Under the pieces are notes generated by a model. That model saw only the letters and a program-made list of their open reading frames with translations, was not told the DNA's origin and ran no database searches. A DNA stretch of 64,000 bases from Colias croceus (lineage: Eukaryota; Arthropoda; Insecta; Lepidoptera; Pieridae). The stretch covers positions 7,194,501 through 7,258,500 of the forward strand of contig NC_059548.1 in NCBI RefSeq assembly GCF_905220415.1. Direction: 5' to 3'. This document shows positions 50,139-61,900 of the stretch, piece by piece (position 1 is the stretch's first letter; each line of letters begins with the position of its first letter). The position numbers and the translations under genes were made by a program.

Positions 50139-53100
50139 TGATTATAAATGGCAGCTCTAGTATCTATGGGAATAAAATTACAACTAGACATTTAAGTTCC
50201 TCCTAACTACCTTCTTAAATATATGTATGCCCTTAGCTTACTAAATATAGGTATATGTTTTATGTATTGCCCCAATAAATTTTATTCGGGATATATGTGA
50301 TGCAACTCCAAATGTGAAGTATTTTATACGTAAGCAAACACGCTTATGTATTATGAATATGGTACAAAGAAAAGAATACCTTCTACAAGGATTAGATAGA
50401 ACTCCACAAACCTGAGTATTAATCAACATAAAAGAGGCCAAACAATTTGAACTTCGTATTTTGGCGGCTCGTATCATTAAACCTTTCATCCCTTGTACGC
50501 AATTGTACAATTGATACTAAAAGCTACTCTATTACTTTTTATTTTTATTATTCCCGACAAAAAATATATACTCATATAAAAACAAACTTATGTTCTGGAT
50601 TTAGAACGCTTTGTTCGCATTAAACAAAACAATTGAGCAGTGAACAAAAGACTAGAAAACATACAAAATATGCAGCTGCTGGTCATTATTGCACTAGATT
50701 ATGACAAATCGTTCTACCACGTTTCCTCAGCTATGTCGTAATGAACCAATTATTGTACCAGTAATACAGCACAGATAAACTACAAGCTAACGTAGATATG
50801 CCGGTGTCTATTCAAGTTGAGTTTATAACATAAATGATGCTATTGTCGCGAAGAAATCGTTTGGATTAAAAAAGAAGAAAAGGTTGAGAAACGAATTCAT
50901 TATTCCACTACAAAGAAACTAAAGCAAACAAATCATTGACCGTAGTTTAAGGAACGGCGCGAAGTAAACGCGGATAATTTATTTAAATTAAATTTTCTTT
51001 AAACAACGTTGTCTACATCTGAAAGGCAATTCTAAACATGTTAAAGTATATTCGACAGAAGGGTTCCAGAATCCAGACACGTATTTTAGAATTCCAATTC
51101 CGATTCCAATGAAAGTGAAATCTTGAAAGAGAGCAATACTTGAACAACACCTACGCTGCAAATAAATTCCAGTTTCGAGCGTAAATATAGAATGATTGCA
51201 CACCTGTAATACTTGGTCGTGCTTTATATAAAAAGTAAAAACGTATTTCGAATACCCTGGGGTGATTCACGGTTACGACAATTGAATGCAATATAGATCA
51301 ATTATTAAGAAAGTTTTTTTATATTCATTTCTTGATGGTTTTATGAACCCCTGTTCGTTGTATATTGTAACGTTTTTACATTTTTGTTAATAAAATATAA
51401 AGTTTATATTATGAAGTTAGAAGGTTGATTACATACCTACTTATCTCTTTTACATAATATATTGAATTTAATTTTTCTTCATCATTGAATAGATTATTAA
51501 CATTAACATAAGAAGATTCGTTTACAACCAATACTATATACCTACTAATAAATCTTAGATATTATATTAAGAATTTCATTTATTTATATAGTCAACTAAA
51601 TTTATTTATTTGGAAAGATTTTTTCAAAAATGTCTCTACATTTCTGCAACATTGGGAATTGCTTTTTAATCCCACGGCATGTAAAAATACAAATTACAAT
51701 TTCCACAGATCCAATGGGAGGTCCCCTCAATTTAGTGAGCACGTAATATTTTATCGACATTTACTACTCGCGGTTTAACAGCGTTTGTATAAATTACAGC
51801 AATGAACGATTGCAGTAAAACATCGCGATGGTCCAGTTATCATTCACATAACTACATAATTTTAAAACAAACTCGACCTAATTGCGTCGGCGCAGGAAGC
51901 TGCTAACCATCGCGGTCACGGCGTGTTTAAACTGTAATTAAAATTGGTTCAACTATGATTTAAATTATCTCGACCCCTCGTATCATTTATCGAACTGATA
52001 TATTATACAAAATGAGGTTTTAAAAGCTTTTAACGTTTAATGTTTACGTTATAATGCGCTCAGAACTATTAGAGTTAATTAAATTTGCGAAATTTTACCT
52101 TTTTGCGTCACGACTGTTTCTAAACCGTTTGTAATGTAAGGATTATTTCGAATAGATAAGATAAAACGAGATAAACATGATTAGATTTAATATTGCTTAG
52201 TTAATACCATACATATACGTGTCATCATTAAATAGATTTGTTTTAATCTGCCATCCGTTGAATGTCCTTTTATTTATTTGTAAATATGTATCTACTAAGG
52301 TACGTCACATACGAAAGTGAAATAATAATTAGATATAAGGTATAGGTATGTCTTTATTTTCCTTCCCAAATCCATAAATGACGTTTAAAATTTGGCGGAT
52401 TTTCGCAGTTAACAGCGAAATAAATGGTCGAGGATGTCTTCCCAGCGACGTATTAGACCTCCCACTCGTCACTTAGCCCATTAATCTAAGAAGCGGTCCG
52501 TCCGTCACTGCCAGTAATCTAATACGACACGCCAACTTTTTGTTCCCATATTACTCACTTACAGTAAATAGCTCCTAAATCGCTAAAATCCGTCAATGCA
52601 TGAACGACTCGTGATCGGTTGAATCTGAGAAATGCATGTGGCAAGCTTGTTTAATTTACGCCTCGAGAAGTTTATTAGAAATCATTTTATAATTTATTAG
52701 AATTTTTGTCAAATATACAAGACAAGTATAGAGAGGTATATATTTTTTATAATCATTGTAAATAACACACCGGTACAAAGTTATGACTAAAATATATTCT
52801 GTTAAGAATGTCATAAATCGTATAAATTCTCAATATTCTCTACAATGTTGGCTAGACGTTTATAAAAGGAATATAATATAAGAGAATAAACATTTAATAT
52901 CAAGCAAGAGAGGTTGTAAAAAGATAAGGATTGGACCGAACAATAAGCTCTTAATATATGCCAGTTTCCGGCAGGAGCCAGACGAGACAACAATCTTTGC
53001 CGTCAGGATGTTAGGGAACTGTTTTGTATGCAACTTAAGTACATACGAATGTACGATATAACTCAGCCGTAGTAGGTGTCTATACTTCGCTTTACTAGAG

Positions 53101-53463
53101 TTATATAAAAGCTATTTTCCCTACTGATTTTAATAAATTGAGGCCAAATGAATTATTCAAAACATATATTACTTTTAAATAAGATTTTCAAACAATTACG
53201 CTGTTTAAAAAACCACAACTGTCGTAGTTGAGGGCACAGATAACAACTACATAACTATATTTTACTGCATAAATAAAAGGTCAATGATACATATCACTGC
53301 GCTAAATAATAAATATTAAATTCAATTAATATTTTCCCGATTGTTTATTACAATAATTCTTTTGTATCTGTTTTTTTTACCCGTAATAGATAAATATATA
53401 ATGTGAGTCATTATATATTCGGGTTTTATTGGATTTTCATTTTATATGATGTGTAAAACTTAC

Positions 53464-53583
53464 CGTGTTCCTTTCGATGTGTGTACTCCTTCCCAGGCGA
53501 CTCCTCGCCGGCGCTGCCAGGGTTGTCGCAACTAACATTAACACGAGTCCGATCACGGCCAAGCCTCGCACGTGCACACCCAT
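53464..53583 (-). CDS. First coding exon: signal peptide, inferred N-terminus of the MMP
   Basis: Forty codons run from an ATG in good context (ACAATGG) to a donor ACG|GTAAGT and end exactly on a codon boundary. The peptide starts MGVHVRG, continues with a hydrophobic stretch of about 15 residues (LAVIGLVLMLVATTLAA) and then a basic mature segment (PARSRLGRSTHIERNT). This is a classical secretory signal peptide, probably cut after LAA. The next coding exon recognised on this strand is the MMP prodomain exon at 15155-15277, which begins in the same phase. Joining them puts about 18 residues between the signal peptide and YLEQFGYL, a normal spacing for an MMP. The link is therefore an inference from phase, strand, spacing and protein logic. 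A small intervening exon cannot be excluded. In-frame upstream codons reach another ATG at 53844, but that would bury the signal peptide internally. Confidence 0.72.
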
Positions 53584-54162
53584 TGTCCTAAACTTTACAC
53601 ACTCGCGACCCCGCGCACATTTAAATTTCAAATCGGCGGCTCGCTTTGATTCACTATATACGTCCATTCGTACCCTCGTGATAATCGATCTTTTACCGTA
53701 TTCGTCTTTCTCTTTATACCATCTACACACTAAAGAACATCGCTTCTCGAGCTCCTCCTTGCCTTCGTATTGGACCATATTTGGTATCCTACATCTATCT
53801 AAATCAGTCGATCCTTCGATTTCGTTGGAATGATATTTCGTCATTTTTATATCGATACCTTATACAAGTTAGGTGTTTCAATGCGTACGTATGTAGCTTT
53901 CGAATTTTTGTGTACGTTTTATTCTGTCCATTTCGTTCCTTAAAAAATAATTATTATCTTAGCATTTTTGTCGTCGGTGTTAAAGACCGACTGTTTTATC
54001 CGTATTGCTGTAGTACAGCACTTTATCGGCTCGTTTCCTGTTACCGTGTTCCAGATTAATTTCTCTGTGGACGGGATGCTGCGTTATCGAGCTACGTGGG
54101 CGGCGCCCTTGTTTGTAGGCACTTATAATATTCTTGTGTGCACAAGATATCGAAGCGATAGT
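53584..54162 (-). other. 5' untranslated part of the signal-peptide exon
   Basis: On the minus strand a good splice acceptor (T-rich tract, then TTGCAG) ends at 54163, so the exon probably begins at 54162 and carries about 580 nt of leader before the signal-peptide ATG. The leader is richer in G+C than its surroundings between about 53500 and 53780. It is open in the frame of the signal peptide from an ATG at 53844, but those 87 codons show no recognisable domain and the leader has other upstream ATGs. A transcription start inside this exon is an alternative to splicing from 56.1 kb. Confidence 0.45.
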
Positions 54163-56102
54163 CTGCAACAAAAAATAATATTATTTTGATGTGCTTTAAT
54201 ATGAAAAGAACTTCGTGTTTGCAAGTCCTTTTATAGTTTTAGTATTTGGTGACATATCAATGTTATTTCACAGACAGTTTAAACTTTTAGTGCCCCCTTT
54301 TTGTTGATATAGTTATTAGAATGATTTTACCTATGTACGTCACTAACATTAATATAATATTAGCCCTATAGTCGCAACTCGCAGCAAATTCTTTTAATTG
54401 TCTTACGCTCTATAATTTAACGGACAGGTCTAATATGTATAAATACAGGTTTCGACTATTATAATTATATATTATTTGCTGTAAACAACAATTTAGACTT
54501 ACAAAGCACAAACTTTTAAAATATTTAGGAACTGTTAACAACATTGTATGAGTGCATTGCTTAATAAATTCTTTCTTTAAAATTATGAGTGACATAAAAC
54601 ACATCCGTACATCAACTTATGATGTTATTCGTAAAATAATGGTATACTGATAACACTTGGAGAGCAAATTCACATAAATCTTTATGTAAGTATAATGAGG
54701 AACAATGATGTAAACGTTTTATGTTATTTATGGGTCCGTTACTTAAGAGATTCGCGATATTATTTATGTTATAATAAAACAATTTAATCGAAACACCAAA
54801 CATGATTCTTCCACGACTAACATAATTACAAGTAAATTTTATGTTTAACATATTTTTTCTTATTCTTCATATATATTGGACGAAAAGCTCTCAAACTTTT
54901 TGGTCTGTGTAGCGACGCACGATACGTACGATAATTATCGTACAAATACGATAATTTTTAGTTAAATGTCTATAGTGTGAAAAAAAGTTTCACTTTTACC
55001 GTGGTTTCATAAAACCAAACAACATTTTTTTTGCTACTTGTATAATGAAAAAGTACAGTTCCTTAAATAATTTTAATTGAAGAACATTTTCGCTAAAATA
55101 TTACAAACGATAAAAAATCCATTCATTCCATAAACCAAGATTACTTTCATCGTTTTTTTAATACTGCGAGGGATAAAATTAACAACGGGGAACCAACTTT
55201 ATTGAGCAAGGGGAAGACAATTGGTTATAGATTATTTATATAGAGATTAAATATATATTTATATAGAGGTATATATATTATTTTATAACTACTTTAGATC
55301 ATAAACTGATTACAATAGCTCGTGTTACAATTCAATAAATAGATAAATAAATAAAAGAGGATGCAATAGAGACAAAAATATCAGAACAACAATTAAACAA
55401 ACTCAACTAGCTGTATTGCCACATAAACAAAGCTATTGTATCAACGGTTACATGTAAAAATAAATCGCAAAGAAAAAAAAGAATACGCATCCCATATCAA
55501 AAATATATTTAAACCATGTCTGACATAATGTATAGTTTCTGCAATAACACCAAAGGTTTATTCGTTAAAATGCTTCAAATACGAGAAATGGAACAAAACG
55601 TGTAGACTAAGTAACAAATAAAAACACTAGAATTGTTTACATTTGCTATTCTCAGTCTCGTATGAGTAACGATTTCAAATAAATCGAAACAGTCGCGAAG
55701 AAGGCTCTCACTTGGCACAAGTTAAAAGCAAACTTGGACTAAGTGCGACTATTTATAAACAGAACTGATTTAATTACACCATCCACACGACCGGGAGTAA
55801 TCTACGAATAAATCATATTAAAGATAATAAGTAAATAAATTATGCTTTATTTGTATTTAAATGTTACGTTTTGATAAAGTTACTATTTATTGATATTTGT
55901 GCATATCAAGTGTCATCAATTTAAGACTTGACTTAATGTTAATACAATATAATATAACGTGAAGTTATTCAATGTAGTACACTTCCGGCCCGGCTGTTTT
56001 ACGTGACTATTGATAAACATTGTATGTAAATGCATATTATAAAAAATATACGAAGGCACTCTACGAATAGCTTTTACAAATAATTTCAAAAACTCTACTT
56101 AC
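54163..56102 (-). other. Inferred 5'UTR intron of the MMP gene
   Basis: AT-rich noncoding DNA between the candidate first-exon donor (56102) and the acceptor at 54163. It contains one dispersed-repeat copy (54889-55022) and otherwise only simple AT-rich sequence. The open frames at 54410-54604 and 54612-54851 on the minus strand have random-looking composition. Confidence 0.35.
54889..55022. mobile_element. Dispersed repeat copy B, inverted relative to 14.6 kb
   Basis: The reverse complement matches 14641-14780, including the 18-bp palindrome (here 54926-54943) and CACTATAGACATTTAAC. Compared with copy A it lacks about 11 bases between the GTGCGTC and CGCTACACAG blocks and is truncated at the far end. 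Confidence 0.7.
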
Positions 56103-56600
56103 ATTTTCTCAATTCGCTCTACAAAATTGAAGCAAAGAAAACCACGGAAACAAAACAACGCACCCTGTGCTTTGCGAGCTTCCTTTCCCTTTCATTCCAC
56201 ACAAAGGAAAGAGACAACACATACGACCAACACTGAAAGCACTGCTCTATAAAACTTTTCAGATTACACTACGAATAAAACATTTGTCGAAAATTAAGAC
56301 TAGTTTTAGTTAAACAATAATGTTAAGAAGATCCGCGTACATACACTGTAATATTCAGTCAAAACACCGGCACACCGTGTTCAGTCATAAATATGTTTCG
56401 TAAATAAGTGTCCATGAGCGTTACGCTCTGTACGCGGGCGACGCGGCTACACGCGACTCTATACTAAATTCAACTTCGGGGCTTCGGGACTCGGGTGAAC
56501 GGTACGGGCTACAGTGAACTTTAGTGCATGCGCTTTTACGTGTGCGTCACATACGCGCCTCGCGGCCCGCGTGTGTGAGTGGCGCTTTGTGGGTTATTAT
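56103..56600 (-). promoter_or_regulatory. Candidate noncoding first exon and CpG-rich promoter
   Basis: Between about 56390 and 56600 the sequence changes from AT-rich to CpG-rich, with many CG dinucleotides and TACGCG/CGCGGC words, as at insect promoters active in many tissues. On the minus strand this region leads to a consensus donor AAAAT|GTAAGT at 56103/56102. That could splice to the acceptor at 54163 of the signal-peptide exon, making a 1.9-kb 5'UTR intron. The start site is not determined, and I see no clear TATA box. The evidence is composition and splice consensus only. Confidence 0.35.
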
Positions 56601-57386
56601 TGTAGACGCACAATAAAGTGCGTACAAGAAGCAATTTTGTTTGATTAAAATTTCTTTCAGTTTAGGCCTTTGTTTAGGGCCCGCTGGCTCTGTATGGTCT
56701 TTGTATGTTCTAATTTATGGGCAAGTTATTAGTCGACTGTTCTCGTGAACAATTAGCAGACCACAAAATTGAGAAAGGCTTTAATTGAGGTAAAGGTAAA
56801 TCGCATTGATCAAGTTTCTATCCATTTTGAGTTTTAATTGCTCTACAATTGCATTTTGAACCTACATTTATAAAGATAAATTAACACTTCCGCATCCCTT
56901 AAAAATGATATTCAGGATATGAGTATACAGTAAAAAATACATGATAACTAGAAATATTTATTTCACACATAAAAAATAGCTTCCATTCAAGCATCCCTTC
57001 ATCGCATTATTATTCAATTTAATAAAGTGGAGTTTTTATTGCAACTTCTTTCAGTCCATTATTATTGAATTCAAAAGTACCTAGCAAGGGGTTTGGGTAT
57101 AACAAAATACAAATATTTGACAACTTCAAGTACTCTGCTTCTTGCAAAGCTACTCCAGAGCCAAATTGAGTCTACAAGAGATCCCCAAAGCGCTGTCTAG
57201 ACTTCGCAAAGATTATAGAAGTTAACATCACACAGTTTAAATAGAGCTTTAGTCTATAAAACTGCGAGGATTTATATTCCCAGCTGATTTATTGTGTTAA
57301 AGCGTTTATGTATGATATGTTGGTGTTATCCACATACGATCTTATTGGACATCAAAGTTTATGAACGGGTTTAGAAACTGATGTCG

Positions 57387-57520
57387 GATTTATTTATTTA
57401 TTTATTTATTAACACTTTATTGTGCTGGCATACAAATAAATTCTTAAAATTAAAACTTAAAACTAGTCCAGCACAGAAGGCGGCATTATCACTTAAGAGT
57501 GATCTCTTCCAGGCATTTTA
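57387..57520 (-). mobile_element. LINE 3'-end fragment with (TTTA)n tail
   Basis: A (ATTT)n tract is followed by AACACTTTATTGTGCTGGCA and, 60 bp on, GGCGGCATTATCACTTAAGA then GATCTCTTCCAGGCA. This pattern resembles 3' ends of lepidopteran non-LTR elements read on the minus strand. Only the end is present. Confidence 0.45.
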
Positions 57521-58898
57521 ATGTTGTGATACTTTTCTAGATATTTATTTTTCTTCGTTCATTGTTTTCATTGTAATTTAAATAGTAGATAATTAATTCT
57601 TTACTATTTTTGTATCTCATTCTCATAGATATTTTGATAAAGAGTTAAACACACTTTTGAAATATCTTATGTAGAGCCGCTAAGAGATAAGCAATAGATT
57701 TGCTATTTGTAACTTCTTCATTTTTTATTAATACTGCAAACGAGACCCTGGCAATATTGCTGTATTCAGTATTCTCATGCGACTGTGAAATTTAAGAAAA
57801 CATATTTACTTACATAAAACGTATAATATTTTTTTAATTCATTCAATCCCTTTTTTCCCTCGTTAATAAAGTAATATAATTTATACTAACACTTTTATAA
57901 TCATAATCAATGAATCATTTCTTCATTTGACGGTAGCCAAAGAACAAAATAATAATTTTCTGACCGGAAATATAATTTCCTAAAATAATATGACTTAAAT
58001 AATTTTGGAAATATAAGGCCGCCACATTGCTGTTAGATAACACGACCAACATTCATAATTCTTGAAAATTTAATCAAACTTCTTATAACGTATTGATTAT
58101 CTTGCAAAACTGAACGATTAGCGTAGTTATGAATATTATACATAATTATGTGATTCATCAACAACTCGGAAACCGCGAAGGTGTTTGAGAAAAAATTAAA
58201 TACTTGAGTCATAGAGACGACATTATCAATAGCATCCTGTCCACAATGTTTGTTCTATAAAAGCATATAATATTTTATAATTTCATGGTTAAAAGATCTA
58301 CTGGCCATTTTTCGTCAGTTATTTTCTATTAGGTATGACCCGTCGACCATCCGTCTACCGTCGCGCTGTACTGAAACTAATTCTTCTAAGTTTATCTAAT
58401 AAAATAATGAATTTCAATTCAGAGAGAAAATAGGAATATTATTAAGACAAACACTTTTATTCATTTTGTATCAGTGTCTTTTAAATTAAATAAATAATTA
58501 ATTTTTAATCTTTTCTTGTCATTTATACATAACACGATTCTGGAAATCTCGACAATTATGTATCAAAATATAGTTTCCAAAACAAATGCCGATTAATTGA
58601 AATTAAATAAACATTCATCAAAGTGGATATTTTTTCTTTCAATTATGTATTTTCGTACATTGCAACGCGCTCTAATTCACACCTGACATAATTACACTAC
58701 ACATTGTAATGACCAAAATAAATATTTGAGATATAGTATCATATGCATTACTCATATAACAAAGGCTTTATGCATACAAATTGTAATAATTACTTATTCA
58801 GTTATTAACCGTTTGCTAAATTTTCAAACAGGTAATGATGGTTTTAGTTTTTGTGTGAAAAGTAAATTTGAAATACAAAATATTTTCCTTGTATCTTT

Positions 58899-58980
58899 TA
58901 GGGTTCCGTAAAATGAAAAACGAGACCCAGCTATTACTGAGATTGCTGTCTGTCCGTTTGTCTGTTTTTTCATTACATTG
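58899..58980. mobile_element. Fragment of a 'TAGGGTTCCGTA' lepidopteran repeat
   Basis: TTTTAGGGTTCCGTAAAATG followed by CGAGACCCAGCTATTACTGA and CTGTCTGTCCGTTTGTCTG matches a repeat start I recognise from lepidopteran intergenic DNA. It is truncated after about 80 bp. Confidence 0.5.
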
Positions 58981-61900
58981 GTAGGTAAACATGTTACATT
59001 GAAATAAAAACACGATTAAAGTAAAAACGCCTAAATATAAGTAATTTGACATCCAAGTGTACACGTAGATTAATCAACCGACTAACTAACTCCAATCATC
59101 ATATTATACCTTGATATTTACTCAATGATTGATCACCACTATTTCTCACAACGAACACGATGCTATAGATTATTGAAACGTCAGAAATAACATGGAAGTA
59201 TGGGAGAAGTCTGTGTTAGGTAAAACAGGTAGACCTTGCTAAACAATAACATTTCATCATTGCAATGTACATGTATGGTGATGACACCAAAATAGGATGG
59301 TAATCACTTGCTTCGGCTTGTTAGTAATGTGGCGAGTAAGCGGAATTCTTTAAGCCTATTATCGCGAAAGGTATGGTGCGTCGAACGAGTATAACCACGT
59401 GTCTTGGCTTGCGGCTAAGAAAAAAGCTTTTCTTCTATAAAGATACGTGTATAACATTACATAGATTCACGCGAAAATAGCTTATGTTTTGTCTATTAAT
59501 CTCACTAACGATTAAAGCAGTAAGTTAATATATCTATTAATATCCTTCGAATTTTGTATTTATAAAAACAGATCATAATATATCTCAAGGCATCTGCATC
59601 AATTCATTTCATATATTTCACCATAAAAAAGCTAGTCGTAGCTCAGGAAACTACAAACAGGAAACACTGAATTTCTTTGTATTCTATAATTGAATTAATC
59701 GCTTTTCTTATAGCCTCATTTCATCACATATGACAAGTCAATCAGCCCTTAATTCAAATTTAAATATTGTACATATTAAATAATTCATCATAATTTATAA
59801 GTAACCTGAAACAGGCCAGTGGAAGTATGAATTACCAGAATTTATATACGTTATTCTATTGTGCATTATAATAAGCATCCTGCAAATCTTCCATTTTCAT
59901 GACACAGAATACAATGGTTTTCCTGGTTCCATATAAATGTAATGACGGCCGCGTCAGAATCTGAGGTAACTTTATTGTTCTATTGACGTCCGCCCTGCTT
60001 TCATTGACTCTCGATTTTGGTTTAAGGTATAGGTTTAAGTGAATCATAATAATAAATCTGTGGATAATCACTGCTGCTGGTCATTAGCAACATTTTTACT
60101 ATGAAATGAGAATAAATCAGCATAAATAGCTAAATTTGCTAGTCAACACATAGGTTGGCACCTACAGGTAATATACAATAAACAATTACGCATTTATTCG
60201 CTTGTGTATAGGTGAAATCAACGAAATATTTAAAGAAATTTGATTTGGTATTACTCCCAAATCACATAACTTCTAAATACATTATTGTGGAGAAAAATTA
60301 ATTACATATTCGACAACATAAGAGGATTGAGTATATTTTCTATTTATACTGCGCTATTAACGCTTGCATCCGCTGTCTTCCGCTAACCGCTATATCATAA
60401 CCACTGCCTTATTAATTCGCAGTTACTGAGTGACGTTGATGAGTAAGTGTAGTCCAAACGATGCAAGTTCACTGCTTTCCGAGTACTTGACCCGAATAAC
60501 CTACCGTTATTCAAACTGCTCGATGACTAATGGTGCCTTGATAGATTTTTTTACACGCCTTGCGCCTAATCCAAAGAGCACCAAATTTCACCGTCAGGCG
60601 TATGCAAAATGCAAATTGTGCGTTGCTATTAATTACGTCACAAAACCTTAGCACAAAACAGATAATATATGTTTCGTTAAATTAATATTGTAGGTCGATT
60701 TTGTGTGTTTATTTATCCTGTATTTGACGTGCAAAATCGACTTTGGGAAATATTTTGTTTGGGTAAGACGAACAGACATAGTGTCTGGCCTCTTATCAAA
60801 GGGAAGGATAAAGAATGACGTATGAACTGATTTAAATGATTTTTCTTCGTGTCTTTTGGTAGAGAGATTAACATTCCGAACGTGCGAAAGCTCGTAGAAA
60901 TATAGCACCGAAAAAAATTAACAAAAATACTAATTTAATTAACAAAATAGATTTGGTTAAAACCGCATTCGTCGCATCATGGGAATGAGATGTTTCACTG
61001 CGGGAAAAAGAAGCCTATGCCCTATACTTTTGCGTAACTATGCCCACATACCATAAAATATTATCTCCAGTGCGACCTGAAAGAAAGACAAACCAACAAA
61101 AACATTTTTGCCATAATATCTACCTAATATTACAATTTATTATAATAAGGGTTCTATTGAACGCAACACGTGTATATTATACGTGTACTAGATACGCATA
61201 CGTTCAGAGAAATAATAAATGAGGCGTCATTTAGACGGCCATTATATTAAATTATTGTTAATATACTTCATTAAAAATTCGATTTATTATAATAATAATT
61301 GCCGTAATCATTTTATAATTGAGACAACCTAATACCTATCGTTATAAAACCCATCTTACCTAGTTATTATAATTTCGGGCTTGTGAATTATTGTTTTCTG
61401 CGCGGGCTCACTCGTGTTCAATTATGATTAAAATATTTGTTCTAATAACGAATAGTGCTACATATTTTTTAATAATATTATCACTTTATTTTTTGAATAG
61501 TATATTGTGCCATTTAAAAGATATTTAAAAGGTTTATAAAAATTGCATTACTTTATAATTTTTGACTTGGCATTAATTAATTAAAATGTTTAACAGCATA
61601 TTATATATACAAAATGTTGATTATCTTTTTAATAATCAATAGAAGAAACAAACAAAGAAATTTATTTTGTTTTATACTTTTTCCTCTGCTGTACAAAAGG
61701 TTGACTGGAAGAAATCGCTCTAAAGCGATAAGACCGCCATTTGTACTTAGTTTAAGCTATATTCAAGTGTCTGTATTTCTTTTTTATTCTCTTTAAGTGC
61801 AATAAAGAATTGATAATTAATAAATAAAGAAAAAAACAAACCTTAAAATAATAGTTACGATAAAGTGGCTACATTACAATAAAACAACATCAAGTTAATG

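Larger units (their letters stand above)
15278..53463 (-). other. Inferred 38-kb first coding intron of the MMP gene
   Basis: The interval between the donor at 53463 and the acceptor at 15278 is phase 0 at both ends and spans 38,186 nt. I see no further MMP-like exon in it. It holds most of the mobile elements of the window, two long foldback structures, a minisatellite pair and a tRNA-Lys(CTT) gene on the opposite strand. It also contains several GC-richer islands without open frames that could be enhancers. A long first intron is common in insect developmental genes. Confidence 0.55.
47735..53463. other. Intron sequence around the tRNA-Lys(CTT) gene
   Basis: AT-rich apart from the tRNA and one SINE. 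GC-richer patches lie at 48165-48260, 51880-51930 and 52435-52560. The last carries two TAATCTAA words and a TTAGACC, sites that a K50 homeodomain such as Otd could bind. No open frame with recognisable content. Confidence 0.4.

Noticed and set aside
53465..53833. 122-codon plus-strand frame
   Set aside because: It is antisense to the signal-peptide exon and leader, with no domain of its own.
53437..53844. 135-codon minus-strand frame as a complete protein
   Set aside because: It reads past a consensus donor at 53463 into the intron, and its first 87 codons precede a clear signal-peptide start. I keep only 53464-53583 as coding.
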